This document shows, piece after piece, positions 1 to 8,707 of a stretch of 64,000 nucleotides of DNA. Both the position numbers and the translations under genes were made by a program. The notes below the pieces were generated by a model. The model saw nothing but the letters and a program-made list of their open reading frames with translations, had not been told where the DNA came from and did not search any database. Numbering within the stretch: the first letter of the stretch is position 1; the number at the start of each line of letters is the position of its first letter. Origin of the DNA: Sphingomonadales bacterium 12-68-11 (lineage in GTDB: Bacteria > Pseudomonadota > Alphaproteobacteria > Sphingomonadales > Sphingomonadaceae); the NCBI GenBank assembly GCA_002279825.1, contig NCCV01000003.1:62001-126000 (forward strand), in the 5' to 3' direction.

Positions 1-584
1 ATCTCGGCATAGGCCGCCTGCCACAGCAGGAAGTTCGACAGGCGCACTTCGCCGCTGGTGCGGATCAGCAGGTCGAGCGGCGGCAAGTCGGCGGTGTCGA
101 GATGCGCGGAGATGCTCTCGGGCGTGATCTCCCCCTCCCGCGCAGCCAGCGCCGCGGCGCGCGCGATCTCCTGCTGCGATCCGTAGTTGAGCGCCACCGC
201 CAGCGTGCGCTTGCCTTTGGAGGTCCGCGCCAGTGCGTCTTCGAGGCTGGCGACAATATCGGGCGCCATCGCGCTGTAATCGCCGATGATATGCAGCCTC
301 ACGTCGTTGGCGATGAATTCGGGCAAGTCGGATTTGATGAACCGCCGCATCAGCCCCATGAGGTCGGAAATCTCTTCGTCGGGGCGCTTCCAGTTCTCGC
401 TCGAGAACGCATAGAGCGTCAGGCAGTCGAGCCCGAGCGGTTCGATCGCGCGCACCAGCCGGCGCACCGCTTCGACCCCGCGCTGGTGGCCCATGACGCG
501 AGGCAAATGGTGCTGGCGCGCCCAGCGGCCGTTGCCGTCCATGATGATCGCGACGTGGCGCGCGCCGTGGTCGGAACTGTCCAT
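1..584 (-). CDS. uppS: Isoprenyl (undecaprenyl) diphosphate synthase, 3' end outside the window
   Basis: The product condenses isopentenyl diphosphate onto farnesyl diphosphate in cis to make the C55 lipid carrier for peptidoglycan and other envelope polymers. The frame read from the ATG at 582-584 gives the family start MDSSDHGARHVAIIMDGNGRW, with the catalytic Asp in DGNGRW near residue 16. Later come YAFSSENW and the prenyltransferase signature RTSGEVRLSNF near the window edge. The last 50 or so codons lie beyond position 1. It is the distal gene of the rpsB-tsf-pyrH-frr-uppS series on the minus strand, separated from frr by a palindromic repeat. Family assignment is secure; the C-terminus cannot be inspected. 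Confidence 0.93.
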   Translation of the reverse strand, partial: MDSSDHGARHVAIIMDGNGRWARQHHLPRVMGHQRGVEAVRRLVRAIEPLGLDCLTLYAFSSENWKRPDEEISDLMGLMRRFIKSDLPEFIANDVRLHIIGDYSAMAPDIVASLEDALARTSKGKRTLAVALNYGSQQEIARAAALAAREGEITPESISAHLDTADLPPLDLLIRTSGEVRLSNFLLWQAAYAE

Positions 585-597
585 GACCAAGTCAGTG

Positions 598-665
598 CCG
601 TTCGTGTCGAGCGAAGTCGAGACGCCGTTTGGCTCGCGCCTCTCCACTTCGCTCGAGGCGAACGG
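598..665. repeat. Palindromic repeat, family A (copy 1)
   Basis: An imperfect inverted repeat: the left half reads CCGTTCGTGTCGAGCGAAG and the right half ends GCTCGAGGCGAACGG. The same unit recurs at 23655-23720 and 50337-50400. This copy lies in the frr-uppS gap on the transcript of both genes, so its RNA could fold into a long hairpin. The paired inverted arms resemble REP/REPIN elements. The right arm here (CTCCACTTCGCTCGAGGCG) has diverged from the other copies. Confidence 0.8.
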
Positions 666-685
666 AGCGTGGGGCAATCCGGCTG

Positions 686-1243
686 TCACTGCGTGAGGAT
701 TTCCTTCTCCTTGGCCGCAGCCACCTGGTCGACTTCGGCGACGAACTTGTCGGTCAGCTTCTGGACTTCGTCCTCCATCCGCTTGCGATCGTCCTCGGAG
801 ATGTCCTTCTTCTTCTCGTCTTCCTTGAGGGCTTCCATGCCGTCGCGGCGGACGTTGCGGATCGCGATTTTGGCGCCTTCGGCATATTTGCCGGCGAGCT
901 TGGCGAGTTCCTTGCGGCGGTCCTGCGTCAGGTCGGGCAGCGGCAGGCGCAGGGTCTGCCCGTCGATGATTGGATTGAGCCCGAGGTTGGCATGAGAAAT
1001 GCCTTTTTCGACCGGGATCACATTCGCGCGGTCCCACACCTGCACGCTCAGCATGCGCGGCTCTGGCGCGGATACGGTCGCGACCTGGTTGAGCGGCATC
1101 ATCGAGCCATAGACTTCGACCATGACGGGATCGAGCAGCGCCGTGTTGGCGCGCCCGGTGCGCAGGCCCGACAGGTCGCTCTTCAGGCTGTCGAGCGCGC
1201 CAGCCATGCGCCGTTCGATATCGCTCTTGTCGTATTTGGCCAT
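686..1243 (-). CDS. frr: Ribosome recycling factor
   Basis: RRF splits post-termination ribosomes together with EF-G. The 185-residue product has the usual family length. It shows GLRTGRANTALLDP near residues 25-38, the GLNPIIDG segment in the middle, and the conserved basic and acidic C-terminal helix ending in EKEILTQ. It starts at ATG 1243, one base after the pyrH stop, so the two genes are cotranscribed and probably translationally coupled. Downstream lies a family A palindrome and then uppS. Nothing unusual is seen in the protein. Confidence 0.97.
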   Translation of the reverse strand: MAKYDKSDIERRMAGALDSLKSDLSGLRTGRANTALLDPVMVEVYGSMMPLNQVATVSAPEPRMLSVQVWDRANVIPVEKGISHANLGLNPIIDGQTLRLPLPDLTQDRRKELAKLAGKYAEGAKIAIRNVRRDGMEALKEDEKKKDISEDDRKRMEDEVQKLTDKFVAEVDQVAAAKEKEILTQ

Positions 1244-1244
1244 G

Positions 1245-1967
1245 TCACGCTTCCTTCCGCACTATCGTCTGGACGCCCATGCCCGAAAGGATGCGCGCCA
1301 GGTTGCCCTTCTCGCGGATCGAGAACACCACGATCGGGATGTCGTTGTCGCGGCACAGCGCCACCGCGGAGGCGTCCATGACCTTGAGATTGCCAGCCAG
1401 CACTTTGTCGTAACTGACCGTATCGTAACGCTGCGCAGCGGCGTTTGTCTTGGGGTCGCTGTCGTAGACCCCATCGACGCTGGTGCCCTTGTAGAGCGCG
1501 TCGCACTTCATTTCCGCCGCGCGCAGCGCCGCGCCGCTGTCAGTGGTGAAGTACGGCGCGCCCACCCCCGCGGCGAAAATCACCACGCGGCCCTTCTCCA
1601 GGTGCCGCTCGGCGCGGCGCCGGATCACCGGCTCGCACACCTGGTCCATCTGGATCGCCGACTGCACGCGGGTCTGCACGCCGATCTGCTCGAGCGCATT
1701 CTGCATCGCCAGGGCGTTCATCACCGTCGCCAGCATGCCCATGTAATCGGCCTGCGCCCGGTCCATGCCGCGCGCCGCCCCGGCCATGCCGCGAAAGATG
1801 TTGCCCCCGCCGATCACCAGGCAGATCTCCAGCCCGGAGTTCTTGGCCGCCTTCACTTCCTCGGCCAACTGGGCGACGAACTGGGGATCGATCCCGAACG
1901 GCTGCGCACCCATCAACACCTCGCCCGACAGCTTGAGCAGGATGCGCTTGGTGTTGGGCAGGAGCAT
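1245..1967 (-). CDS. pyrH: UMP kinase
   Basis: This enzyme phosphorylates UMP to UDP in pyrimidine nucleotide synthesis and belongs to the amino acid kinase fold. The 240-residue protein has the phosphate-binding [10 protein letters not shown] at residues 12-21, GGGNIFRG near 53-60 and the nucleotide-binding DSDPKTN near 168-174, all typical of bacterial hexameric UMP kinases. An intrinsic terminator lies between tsf and this gene, so pyrH-frr-uppS may also be driven from a promoter in 1968-2045. The neighbourhood tsf-pyrH-frr is widely conserved in bacteria. Confidence 0.97.
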   Translation of the reverse strand: MLLPNTKRILLKLSGEVLMGAQPFGIDPQFVAQLAEEVKAAKNSGLEICLVIGGGNIFRGMAGAARGMDRAQADYMGMLATVMNALAMQNALEQIGVQTRVQSAIQMDQVCEPVIRRRAERHLEKGRVVIFAAGVGAPYFTTDSGAALRAAEMKCDALYKGTSVDGVYDSDPKTNAAAQRYDTVSYDKVLAGNLKVMDASAVALCRDNDIPIVVFSIREKGNLARILSGMGVQTIVRKEA

Positions 1968-2045
1968 GAAGGGGCGGTCCTCTCCGCAGGCGACGCTGCG
2001 CTCTTATAGGCTGCGCAAAGCCGGTGCCAAGGGCGCGGCGTTGAT

Positions 2046-2078
2046 AAGAAAAACCCCGCGCCACGCGGACGCGGGGTT
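2046..2078 (-). terminator. Intrinsic terminator after tsf
   Basis: On the minus strand a perfect 9-bp stem, AACCCCGCG paired with CGCGGGGTT, closes a 9-nt loop and runs straight into TTTTTCTTAT. It sits 20 bases past the tsf stop and before pyrH, so it should end or attenuate the rpsB-tsf transcript. Confidence 0.85.
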
Positions 2079-2098
2079 CGATAGCCAGCGCGAAGCGC

Positions 2099-3022
2099 TC
2101 AGCCCTTAACTGCGGCGGCCACTTCGGCGGCGAAGTCGGTGACTTCCTTCTCGATGCCTTCGCCGAGCTGGAAGCGGACGTAGTCCTTGAGCACGATCGG
2201 CGTGCCCGCGGCCTTGCCGGCCTGGGCGACGACGTCGGCGATCGGGGTCTTGTTGTCCATCACCGAAAGCTGGCTAAGCAGCGCGTTTTCCTTGGCGTAC
2301 TTCTTGACCGCGCCGTCGACCATCTTGGTCTGCACGTCGGCGGGCTTGCCGCTCTCGGCCGCCTTCTCGGCCGCGACCTTGCGCTCGCGCTCGAGCACTT
2401 CGGGGTCGAGCCCGTCGGCGTCGAGCGCCTGCGGGAACGCGGCGGCGATGTGCATCGCCAGGCTCTTGCCAAGCGGCTCGAGCACGTCGGCCGGGGCCTC
2501 GCTCTCGAGCGCGACAAGCACGCCGATCTTGCCGAGGTTCGGCGCCTGCGCGTTATGCATATACGGCGTGATCAGCCCCTGGCCGACCTCGACGCGCTTC
2601 ATGCGGCGCAGCTGCTGGTTCTCGCCAATGGTCGCGACGTTGTCGGTGAGCTTCTCGCCGACCGTGCCGCCGCCCGGGTAAGCGGCTGCCTTGAGCGCCT
2701 CGATATCGTCCGAACCCTGCTGCAGCGCGACTTCGGTGGTCTTGCGCACGAAGTCCTGGAACTGGTCGTTCTTGGCAACGAAGTCGGTCTCGGAATTGAC
2801 CTCGACCGCGACCCCGGCGGTGCCGCTGACGGCCACGCCGACCAGGCCCTCGGCCGCGGTGCGGCTGGACTTCTTGGCCGCCGCGGCCAGGCCGCGCGCC
2901 TTCAGACTGTCGACTGCGGATTCGAAGTCGCCGCCGGTCTCGTCGAGCGCCTTCTTGCAGTCCATCATGCCGGCGCCGGTGCGCTCGCGCAGGTTCTTCA
3001 CGTCAGCGGCCGTGTAAGCCAT
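2099..3022 (-). CDS. tsf: Translation elongation factor Ts
   Basis: EF-Ts exchanges GDP on EF-Tu. The 307-residue protein begins with the UBA-like EF-Tu binding helix bundle containing [16 protein letters not shown]. It then carries the diagnostic [10 protein letters not shown] segment near residues 77-86, which contacts the EF-Tu nucleotide site. The C-terminal core follows, including the HIAAAFPQ stretch. It lies 100 bp downstream of rpsB with a strong hairpin in the gap, and a terminator follows. Length and order are those of a normal proteobacterial rpsB-tsf pair. Confidence 0.97.
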   Translation of the reverse strand: MAYTAADVKNLRERTGAGMMDCKKALDETGGDFESAVDSLKARGLAAAAKKSSRTAAEGLVGVAVSGTAGVAVEVNSETDFVAKNDQFQDFVRKTTEVALQQGSDDIEALKAAAYPGGGTVGEKLTDNVATIGENQQLRRMKRVEVGQGLITPYMHNAQAPNLGKIGVLVALESEAPADVLEPLGKSLAMHIAAAFPQALDADGLDPEVLERERKVAAEKAAESGKPADVQTKMVDGAVKKYAKENALLSQLSVMDNKTPIADVVAQAGKAAGTPIVLKDYVRFQLGEGIEKEVTDFAAEVAAAVKG

Positions 3023-3067
3023 CGTTCTATCCTCTAGGAAAAATTTGGGTCTCTCGAAGAATTCGAG

Positions 3068-3095
3068 GCGCCGGGCCGATAGATTGGCCCGGCGC
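3068..3095 (-). other. Stem-loop in the rpsB-tsf spacer
   Basis: A perfect 10-bp inverted repeat, GCGCCGGGCC with GGCCCGGCGC around an 8-nt loop, lies between the rpsB stop and the tsf start. No T-tract follows on the minus strand, so it is not a classic terminator. It could be an mRNA processing or attenuation element adjusting tsf relative to rpsB. The role is inferred from position only. Confidence 0.5.
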
Positions 3096-3121
3096 TGTGA
3101 ATTGCAATCGTGACCGGCCGA

Positions 3122-3970
3122 TTACGCTTCGGCAGGGACCTCGGTCTCGGCGACCGCATCGTCGGCAGTGGCAGCGGCGAGCGCGGCGTCATCGGACGGG
3201 GCGGCTTCGGCGGCCGGCGCGACGAGCGCCGGTTCCTCAGGCGGCAGGTCGAGCGCGCCGACGTCGGCGCCCGAATCAACCACGCCTTCGGTCCGGCCGG
3301 TCGTCGCGGCCTGCGCGATCGCTTCACAATAGAGGCGCACGGCGCGGCTGGCGTCGTCGTTGCCGGGAATCGGGAAGGCGATGCCGTTCGGATCGACGTT
3401 GGTATCGAGAATCGCAACGACCGGGATGCCGAGCACGTTGGCTTCCTTGATCGCCAGCTCTTCCTTGTTGGCGTCGATCACGAACATCACATCGGGGATG
3501 CCGCCCATGTCGCGGATGCCGCCGAGCGACATGCGCAGCTTGTCGAGCTCGCGGGTCAGCTGGAGCACTTCCTTTTTGGTCAGCCCGGCAGTGTCGCCCG
3601 AGAGCTGCTCTTCGAGCGTCTTGAGGCGCTTGATCGACTGCGAGATGGTCTTCCAGTTGGTCAGCATTCCGCCGAGCCAGCGGTGGTTGACGAAGTACTG
3701 GCCGCAGCTGCGCGCGGCCTGGGCGATCGGCTCCTGCGCCTGGCGCTTAGTGCCGACGAACAGCACCTTGCCGCCGGAGCGGACCGTACCCGCGACGAAC
3801 TCAAGCGCGCGCGCGAACAGCGGCACGGACTGCGACAAGTCGATGATGTGAACACCGTTGCGCGCCCCGAAGATGTAGGGCTTCATCCGCGGGTTCCAGC
3901 GGTGGGTCTGGTGGCCGAAGTGCGCACCAGCCTCGATCAATTGCTGCATGGTGACAGTGGGAACCGCCAT
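3122..3970 (-). CDS. rpsB: 30S ribosomal protein S2
   Basis: S2 binds late to the 30S platform side and is required for S1 association. The 282-residue protein has the family start [20 protein letters not shown] and the [12 protein letters not shown] segment at residues 24-35. It also carries the coiled-coil region around LKTLEEQL and the [15 protein letters not shown] block. From about residue 230 it extends past the core with an Ala/Pro/Glu/Asp-rich acidic tail, which is common in alphaproteobacterial S2. The spacer upstream (3971-4325) holds its promoter on the minus strand and an unrelated promoter on the plus strand. Confidence 0.97.
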   Translation of the reverse strand: MAVPTVTMQQLIEAGAHFGHQTHRWNPRMKPYIFGARNGVHIIDLSQSVPLFARALEFVAGTVRSGGKVLFVGTKRQAQEPIAQAARSCGQYFVNHRWLGGMLTNWKTISQSIKRLKTLEEQLSGDTAGLTKKEVLQLTRELDKLRMSLGGIRDMGGIPDVMFVIDANKEELAIKEANVLGIPVVAILDTNVDPNGIAFPIPGNDDASRAVRLYCEAIAQAATTGRTEGVVDSGADVGALDLPPEEPALVAPAAEAAPSDDAALAAATADDAVAETEVPAEA

Positions 3971-4188
3971 AATCGTATCCTTTCCGGTTTGACCTCTGGA
4001 AGGCGGGGAACCGGCTGCGGAGATCCCGCGACCGGCACCGGCATGATGTGCCTTCCATGTGAATTTTGCTGCATTTTCGGACCGAACGAGCGGCCACCTG
4101 ACGCGGCAAGCGGCGCCCTTAGCGGCGAAACGGGTGAAAATCCAGCCTCAATTCGCCGCGCGGCGAGCGCGTGCCGCCGCAATAATGC

Positions 4189-4217
4189 TTGACGCACCAG
4201 AACAAATCATGAACATA
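4189..4217 (+). promoter_or_regulatory. Predicted LexA-controlled promoter (SOS box) for the small ORF at 4326
   Basis: A direct repeat GAAC-AAATCAT-GAAC occupies 4200-4214. It matches the alphaproteobacterial LexA site GTTC-N7-GTTC in its reverse orientation. It sits inside the 17-bp spacer of a candidate sigma-70 promoter, with TTGACG at 4189-4194 and AACATA at 4212-4217, where a repressor would block polymerase. No other GAAC/GTTC pair with N7 spacing was noticed in the gaps of this window. The -10 match is weak, and binding is inferred, not shown. Confidence 0.55.
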
Positions 4218-4325
4218 GAGGAACACCAAGCGGACACGGCGGAACGCCCTTCGCCATCCACGTGTTTTCCACAGGCTCCCAACAGGCTTGTCCTGGACGG
4301 ATAACACAGTTCGAGGACCCATTCG

Positions 4326-4544
4326 ATGCTCGCGATGCTGATTGTGTTGCTGTTCGCCGTAACGACCGGTTTTGCCCTCGCCGTGGTCGGCGATGCCGTG
4401 CGCAAGGGCTACCGCACCTCGGTTGCGATCCAGCGCGAGCTGGCCCGCACCGAGCCGCCGGCTCCGCTGCGCCGTTCGCGTGTCAGGACTGCAACCGTGT
4501 CGCGTCGAACGGCGCAGGTGCGTCCGCTTTGCGCTGCCGCTTGA
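4326..4544 (+). CDS. Small inner-membrane protein, possibly SOS-induced
   Basis: The 72-residue product starts with one strongly hydrophobic segment (LAMLIVLLFAVTTGFALAVV, residues 2-21). An Arg-rich, presumably cytoplasmic tail follows. A good ribosome site, GAGGA at 4313-4317, is 8 bases ahead of the ATG, and the only promoter candidate upstream contains a LexA-type site. Its last 62 bases overlap the 3' end of pssA on the other strand. I do not recognise a named family. In Caulobacter the LexA-regulated small membrane protein SidA inhibits division, and this gene could be a functional analogue, but that is speculation from size, topology and the operator. Confidence 0.55.
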   Translation: MLAMLIVLLFAVTTGFALAVVGDAVRKGYRTSVAIQRELARTEPPAPLRRSRVRTATVSRRTAQVRPLCAAA

Positions 4545-5151
4545 TCCGCGCATAGCGGGTCAGCGCGTAAGGCATCAACGCCAGGTAGAGCAGGCACAGC
4601 GCCGCGAGCGTCCACCACGGTTCGGTCAGCAGCGCCGCGAACATCAGGCCCGTGAGCGCGATAGCCGGCAGCCGGATGTCGCGCCGCGGCCGAATCGACG
4701 TCCAGCTCAAAGTCGCCAGGTTCGAAATCATCAGCACTGCGATGGCAGTCATCCAGACCGCGACCAGCGCGGGATGCCGGAACACCGCCTCCCCGGTCGC
4801 AAGCCACAGGTAAAGCGGCAGGAACGCGAGGCCGGCGCCGAGCGGCGCGGGTACCCCAGTGAGGAACCCGACCGACTTGTGGGGCTGCTCGGCCATGTCG
4901 ATCTGGGCGTTGAAACGCGCGAGGCGCAGCGCGCAGCAGATCGCGAAGGCCAGGCTGGCGAACCAGCCGAACCGGGGCAGGTCCTGCAGCGACCACAGGA
5001 ACATGACCAGCGCCGGCGCCATGCCGAAACTCAGCGAATCTGCCAGGCTGTCGAGCTCGGCCCCGAACCTCGACTGCGCCTTGAGCAGCCGGGCGATGCG
5101 CCCGTCGATCCCGTCGAGCAGCCCGGCAAGCACGATCGCGAACACCGCCAT
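4483..5151 (-). CDS. pssA: CDP-diacylglycerol-serine O-phosphatidyltransferase, start codon not identifiable
   Basis: PssA makes phosphatidylserine from CDP-diacylglycerol and serine in the inner membrane, feeding Psd. The CDP-alcohol phosphotransferase motif D-G-x2-A-R-x8-G-x3-D-x3-D is complete in the segment from DGIDGRIAR to SLADS, followed by several membrane helices. The coordinates use the first in-frame ATG (5149-5151), but this cuts into the first helix. The same frame upstream encodes the family's N-terminus ([19 protein letters not shown]) back to about 5370, yet contains no ATG, GTG or TTG. The 5' end therefore appears damaged together with the psd 3' end. The 3' end overlaps the small plus-strand ORF. 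Confidence 0.85.
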   Translation of the reverse strand: MAVFAIVLAGLLDGIDGRIARLLKAQSRFGAELDSLADSLSFGMAPALVMFLWSLQDLPRFGWFASLAFAICCALRLARFNAQIDMAEQPHKSVGFLTGVPAPLGAGLAFLPLYLWLATGEAVFRHPALVAVWMTAIAVLMISNLATLSWTSIRPRRDIRLPAIALTGLMFAALLTEPWWTLAALCLLYLALMPYALTRYARIKRQRKADAPAPFDATRLQS

Positions 5152-5186
5152 GTCCCACCGCCCGTCGATGGCGAAACGGATCCCGG

Positions 5187-6050
5187 TCAGCCCCGAGCAC
5201 AGCGCTGCGGCAGTGATGGCATTGGGGAGCAGCGCCCGCAGCGCCAGCCCCCTGTCGATCTGTCTGGGATCGAGTGGCCGCGTGTCGCCGTGCCCGTCGG
5301 TGGTGAGCGGCTCGGCTTCGCTGGCCCGCGGGCCGAGCCAGGCCGGGCCGGGATCGATCGGGCGATCCTCGTCCCGAGCAGGACCCGCGAATCGGTGCCC
5401 TGCGGCAGGTAGACGTCGACCCGGCTGCCGAAGCGAATGAGCCCGATCCGCTGCCCGGCGGCGACGATGTCGCCTGGCTTGACGAACGGCACGATCCGGC
5501 GCGCGACCAGCCCGGCAATCTGCGTGAGACCCAGCGGACGCCCGTCGGGCCGCTCGATCAGCACATGCTGCCGCTCGTTCTCCTCGCTCGCCTTGTCGAG
5601 GTCGGCATTGAGGAAGCGCCCCGGCACATAGACCACGCGGCGCACCGTGCCGCCGACCGGCGCGCGGTTGATGTGAACGTCGAACACCGACATGAAGATC
5701 GAGATCCGCGTGACCGGCTCGGTGCCGAGACCGGGCCTGCCCTCCGCATCGCCGGCCTGCAGCTCGCGCGGCGGCAGGACCTGGCTGATCAACGAAACCA
5801 TCCCGTCGGCGGGCGACACGATCAGGTCACCGCCCTGCGGGACCACGCGTTCCGGGTCGCGGAAGAACGCGAAGACCCCGAGCGAGAGGAACAGCATCGG
5901 CCAGCCGACGATCTCCCAGTCGAGCAGCAGCAGCAGAACGAGCGCTATGCCAGCGGCAATCAGCCCGAACTTGCGCCCCTCGGGATGAATCGCCGGCCAT
6001 TCCCATTCGGCATTACCGCGGCCGCGGTTGTCGCGTATTTCGCCAGACAT
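5187..6050 (-). CDS. psd: Phosphatidylserine decarboxylase, C-terminus apparently frame-shifted
   Basis: Psd decarboxylates phosphatidylserine to phosphatidylethanolamine using a pyruvoyl group made by self-cleavage. The short-type enzyme is recognisable. It has an N-terminal membrane helix (residues 30-62), [10 protein letters not shown], and the [12 protein letters not shown] core. The cleavage site [11 protein letters not shown] has its Ser at residue 209. After VLLG (residues 223-226) the reading frame turns into a Pro/Arg/Ser-rich run with no family similarity, and it stops inside pssA sequence. The expected ending with a GETV-like motif is missing. The catalytic part is intact, so activity is possible. 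A deletion or base error near 5370 is likely. Confidence 0.85.
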   Translation of the reverse strand: MSGEIRDNRGRGNAEWEWPAIHPEGRKFGLIAAGIALVLLLLLDWEIVGWPMLFLSLGVFAFFRDPERVVPQGGDLIVSPADGMVSLISQVLPPRELQAGDAEGRPGLGTEPVTRISIFMSVFDVHINRAPVGGTVRRVVYVPGRFLNADLDKASEENERQHVLIERPDGRPLGLTQIAGLVARRIVPFVKPGDIVAAGQRIGLIRFGSRVDVYLPQGTDSRVLLGTRIARSIPARPGSARGPAKPSRSPPTGTATRGHSIPDRSTGGWRCGRCSPMPSLPQRCARG

Positions 6051-6149
6051 CCGATGTTACTAGGGACTGTCCGCGGCGGCCACAACCCGCGGCAGGTCTG
6101 CGCGCGGTGAACCGAGTTGGCACGGTCCGCGCTGATGCGCGGCGGGGGC

Positions 6150-7268
6150 CTAGGGCGCTGGCAGCACCGCCGCTTCGGCTTCGAGCTCGGCGCGGGGCCG
6201 CGCCGCCTGGTTCCGCTTGTGCAGCGCCGCAGATAACTTGCGGCCCAGGCGAATGAACGGGCGTTCGACCAGAAGCACCGAAGCGACCACTGCGATCGGC
6301 AGCAGCCATAACGGCAAAGGGCCCTGCCGGTAGAGCGCGGGGTCGGCGAGGAACAGCTGCTGCCACAGGTACAAGCTGTAGCTCGCCGTCCCGATCCACT
6401 GGATCGGCGGCAGCGCCATGACCGTGCGGACCCAGCCGAGCTCGCGAGCGGCCGCCACCACATAGAGGATCAGAAACGGCGTTATGAGTTGCATCGGCTT
6501 GGTGGGCGCGAACACCGGCCCGAGCATCAGCGCCAGCCCAGCCGCTATCCACAGCGGGCTGTTGGCCCACCGGGTCAGTCCCGCACGAAGGCGTCCCGAC
6601 AGCGCCCACAGCGCACCGAGCCCGATGCAGGAGAACGAGATGTAGTTGCTGTGGAAGCTGAACGGCATCACCAGGAACAGGATCAGCGCGGCGGCGATGC
6701 CGGCGCACAACAGCAGGCTCCGCCGTGTCGCCACGAGCAGCAGCAGGGCCGGCCAGAACAGATAGAACTGCTCCTCCACCGACAGCGACCAGGTGTGCGC
6801 GACCCACCACTGGCAATCGACCAGGCCGAGATTGCAGGTGAAAGTCGCCGCCGAGACCATGCTGGGGCCGTCGAGCGCGATCAGCCCCAACCCGTCGCAT
6901 GCGAGCAAGCCGGCGTAGAACAAGACCAGCGGCGGCATGATCCGGCAGATTCGCCGAACGTAAAACGCCAGCAGCGAGAACCGCCCCGTCGCGGCTTCCT
7001 CTTTGCGCAGCAGCAACGTGATGATGTAGCCGCTGATCACGAAGAAGATCAGCACGCTGGTTTCCGAGAGCGGCCCCACGAGGCGCTGCAGATAGGCCGC
7101 GCCCGGATAGCTCGCATCACTCCAGCGGAACGCCACCGCGTGGGTGAATACGACCCCCAGCGCCGCCACCGCGCGCAAGCCGTCGATAGTGGTGTCGCGC
7201 GTATCCGCCACTCGGTCCCCGAAGCGCTGCCTGACCGCTCCCGAAGCAGCGAAGCCCGGAGGTGTCAA
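6150..7268 (-). CDS. Acyltransferase 3 family membrane protein (OafA/YrhL-like)
   Basis: These integral membrane enzymes transfer acyl groups to extracytoplasmic sugars of lipopolysaccharide, exopolysaccharide or glycolipids. The 372-residue protein begins the domain with TIDGLRAVAALGVVFTH near residue 27, containing the catalytic-site His. It has about ten hydrophobic helices, including FFVISGYIITLLL and the HTWSLSVEEQFYLFWP signature. The substrate cannot be told from sequence. It stands alone, 99 bp upstream of psd on the same strand, and diverges from the methyltransferase at 7454 across a 185-bp gap that should hold both promoters. Confidence 0.88.
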   Translation of the reverse strand: MTPPGFAASGAVRQRFGDRVADTRDTTIDGLRAVAALGVVFTHAVAFRWSDASYPGAAYLQRLVGPLSETSVLIFFVISGYIITLLLRKEEAATGRFSLLAFYVRRICRIMPPLVLFYAGLLACDGLGLIALDGPSMVSAATFTCNLGLVDCQWWVAHTWSLSVEEQFYLFWPALLLLVATRRSLLLCAGIAAALILFLVMPFSFHSNYISFSCIGLGALWALSGRLRAGLTRWANSPLWIAAGLALMLGPVFAPTKPMQLITPFLILYVVAAARELGWVRTVMALPPIQWIGTASYSLYLWQQLFLADPALYRQGPLPLWLLPIAVVASVLLVERPFIRLGRKLSAALHKRNQAARPRAELEAEAAVLPAP

Positions 7269-7453
7269 CGCGGCCGGGCTTCAGAACGAGCGCCTGTGCC
7301 GCGATGACGCGGCGGGTCAACCGAACCTTCGCGGCGACGCCAGCACGCGCGCCGCCGGGCGCCGCTGTCGCATACTGCGACAGCGACAAACTCTCTCCTT
7401 GGCGAGGCGGGGCGATTGAGCGAGGTTAACTTCGGTACAGGGGGATTCGCAGC

Positions 7454-8449
7454 ATGGATAACGAGCAGATCAAAGCCACGATTCTGGAATACGTTCAGGG
7501 CTCGGACCACCCTGATCTCGATGTCTACCGCCGCGACGTCAAACCCGAGCTGCTCGACCTCTGGCTGCGCCGGCTGGACCAGTATGGCGCGCTGGGCGGA
7601 TTCCAGGGGCAGCACATCCTCGAGGCGGGCTGCGGGTTCGGCTGGGACGCCGTCGGGCTGTCGCTCAAGTTCGACGCGAAAGTCACCGCCACCGACATTC
7701 TGCCTTCGATGATCGACGGGGTGACGCAGTGCCTGGCGGCGATGGCCGCCAAGGGCAAGCCCCTCAATGTCGAGGCCCGGCAAGCCGACATCTGCACGCT
7801 CGACCTGCCCGACAACTCGCTGGGCGGCATCTTCTCGAGCGAAGCCGTCGAGCACGTCCACAGTCTCGAGGCGATGTATGCGAACTGCCTGCGCATGTTG
7901 AAGCCGGGTGCGCGGCTGCTCATCGTCAACGACAGCAACTGCTACAATCCCGAGATGCGCGATCGGAACCGCGAGATGTGGGTCGAACGCGACGAATCCT
8001 TCGAACACGCCCAGTGGCTGAAGGAAGAAGTGCGCCCGGTCGAGCACGCCAACGCCAAGCCGTATCAGGCCATGCGCGAGGATATCATCCGCGAGGCCGC
8101 GCCCGAACTGAGCTCAGAGCAAGTCACGAAGATCGCTCGCGCCACCGCGGGGCTCGTCCGGCCCGAGATCGTCGCCGCGGTCGCGGCTTACCAGCGGGAC
8201 GGCAGCGTGCCGGTGCGTCCGGAAAATTCCTGGTGCCGCAACCCGGAGACGGGCGAATACGCCGAGCGCCTGCTCGATCCGTTCGAGATGCGCGACGGCT
8301 TGCGGGCGGCGGGCTTCCGGACTCAGCTACGGCACCTGTTCACCAAGATGCCGCACCGCCTTCTGAACGGCATCGCGATCCGCCCCATCAACGAAAAGTT
8401 GTTCGGCATGCGGCCGCAGTTCGTGCTGGTTGCCGAAAAGCCGGCCTGA
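7454..8449 (+). CDS. Class I SAM-dependent methyltransferase
   Basis: The 331-residue product has motif I LEAGCGFGWDAVGL near residues 55-68, an acidic ATDILP strand, and the post-motif segments FSSEAVEHVHSLEAM and LRMLKPGARLLIVND. This is a standard Rossmann methyltransferase. A C-terminal extension of about 130 residues (WCRNPETGEYAERLLDP and beyond) probably shapes a specific acceptor site. The acceptor is unknown. It may belong with the divergent acyltransferase in envelope glycan modification, but this is guilt by proximity only. The 5' context shows a purine-rich GGGGG ahead of ATG 7454. Confidence 0.85.
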   Translation: MDNEQIKATILEYVQGSDHPDLDVYRRDVKPELLDLWLRRLDQYGALGGFQGQHILEAGCGFGWDAVGLSLKFDAKVTATDILPSMIDGVTQCLAAMAAKGKPLNVEARQADICTLDLPDNSLGGIFSSEAVEHVHSLEAMYANCLRMLKPGARLLIVNDSNCYNPEMRDRNREMWVERDESFEHAQWLKEEVRPVEHANAKPYQAMREDIIREAAPELSSEQVTKIARATAGLVRPEIVAAVAAYQRDGSVPVRPENSWCRNPETGEYAERLLDPFEMRDGLRAAGFRTQLRHLFTKMPHRLLNGIAIRPINEKLFGMRPQFVLVAEKPA

Positions 8450-8505
8450 TCCTGGCGACGTCGCGGCGCCACCTCTCCGGCGGTGCCGCGTGCGCTGCGC
8501 GATGC

Positions 8506-8594
8506 TGGTGGACAGGGCTGGATTCGAACCAGCGTACGCTTGCACGGGCAGATTTACAGTCTGCTGCCTTTAACCACTCGGCCACCTGTCCACC
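8506..8594 (-). tRNA. tRNA-Tyr (GTA)
   Basis: Read on the minus strand, a 7-bp acceptor stem GGTGGAC/GTCCACC is closed by discriminator A. The anticodon loop CTGTAAA gives anticodon GTA for tyrosine. There is a long class II variable arm and a canonical T arm with GGTTCGAATCC. The CCA end is not encoded. It sits between the methyltransferase and rlmB. Confidence 0.97.
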
Positions 8595-8707
8595 GGAACC
8601 CGCGTGTTGCAGGGGCCTGGCGGGCCCCTCCGGCCGAGAGGCACGCCCCATGACGAAGCGGCGCTTGCCTGTCAATGGCGGCGCTGGCAGGAGCCGGGCG
8701 GACAGTT

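Noticed and set aside
3068-3095. Terminator between rpsB and tsf
   Set aside because: The stem is strong but no T-run follows on the coding strand, so it is listed as a hairpin only.
4211-4225. A second LexA site GAAC-ATAGAG-GAAC
   Set aside because: The spacing is six, not seven, so it does not match the established site.
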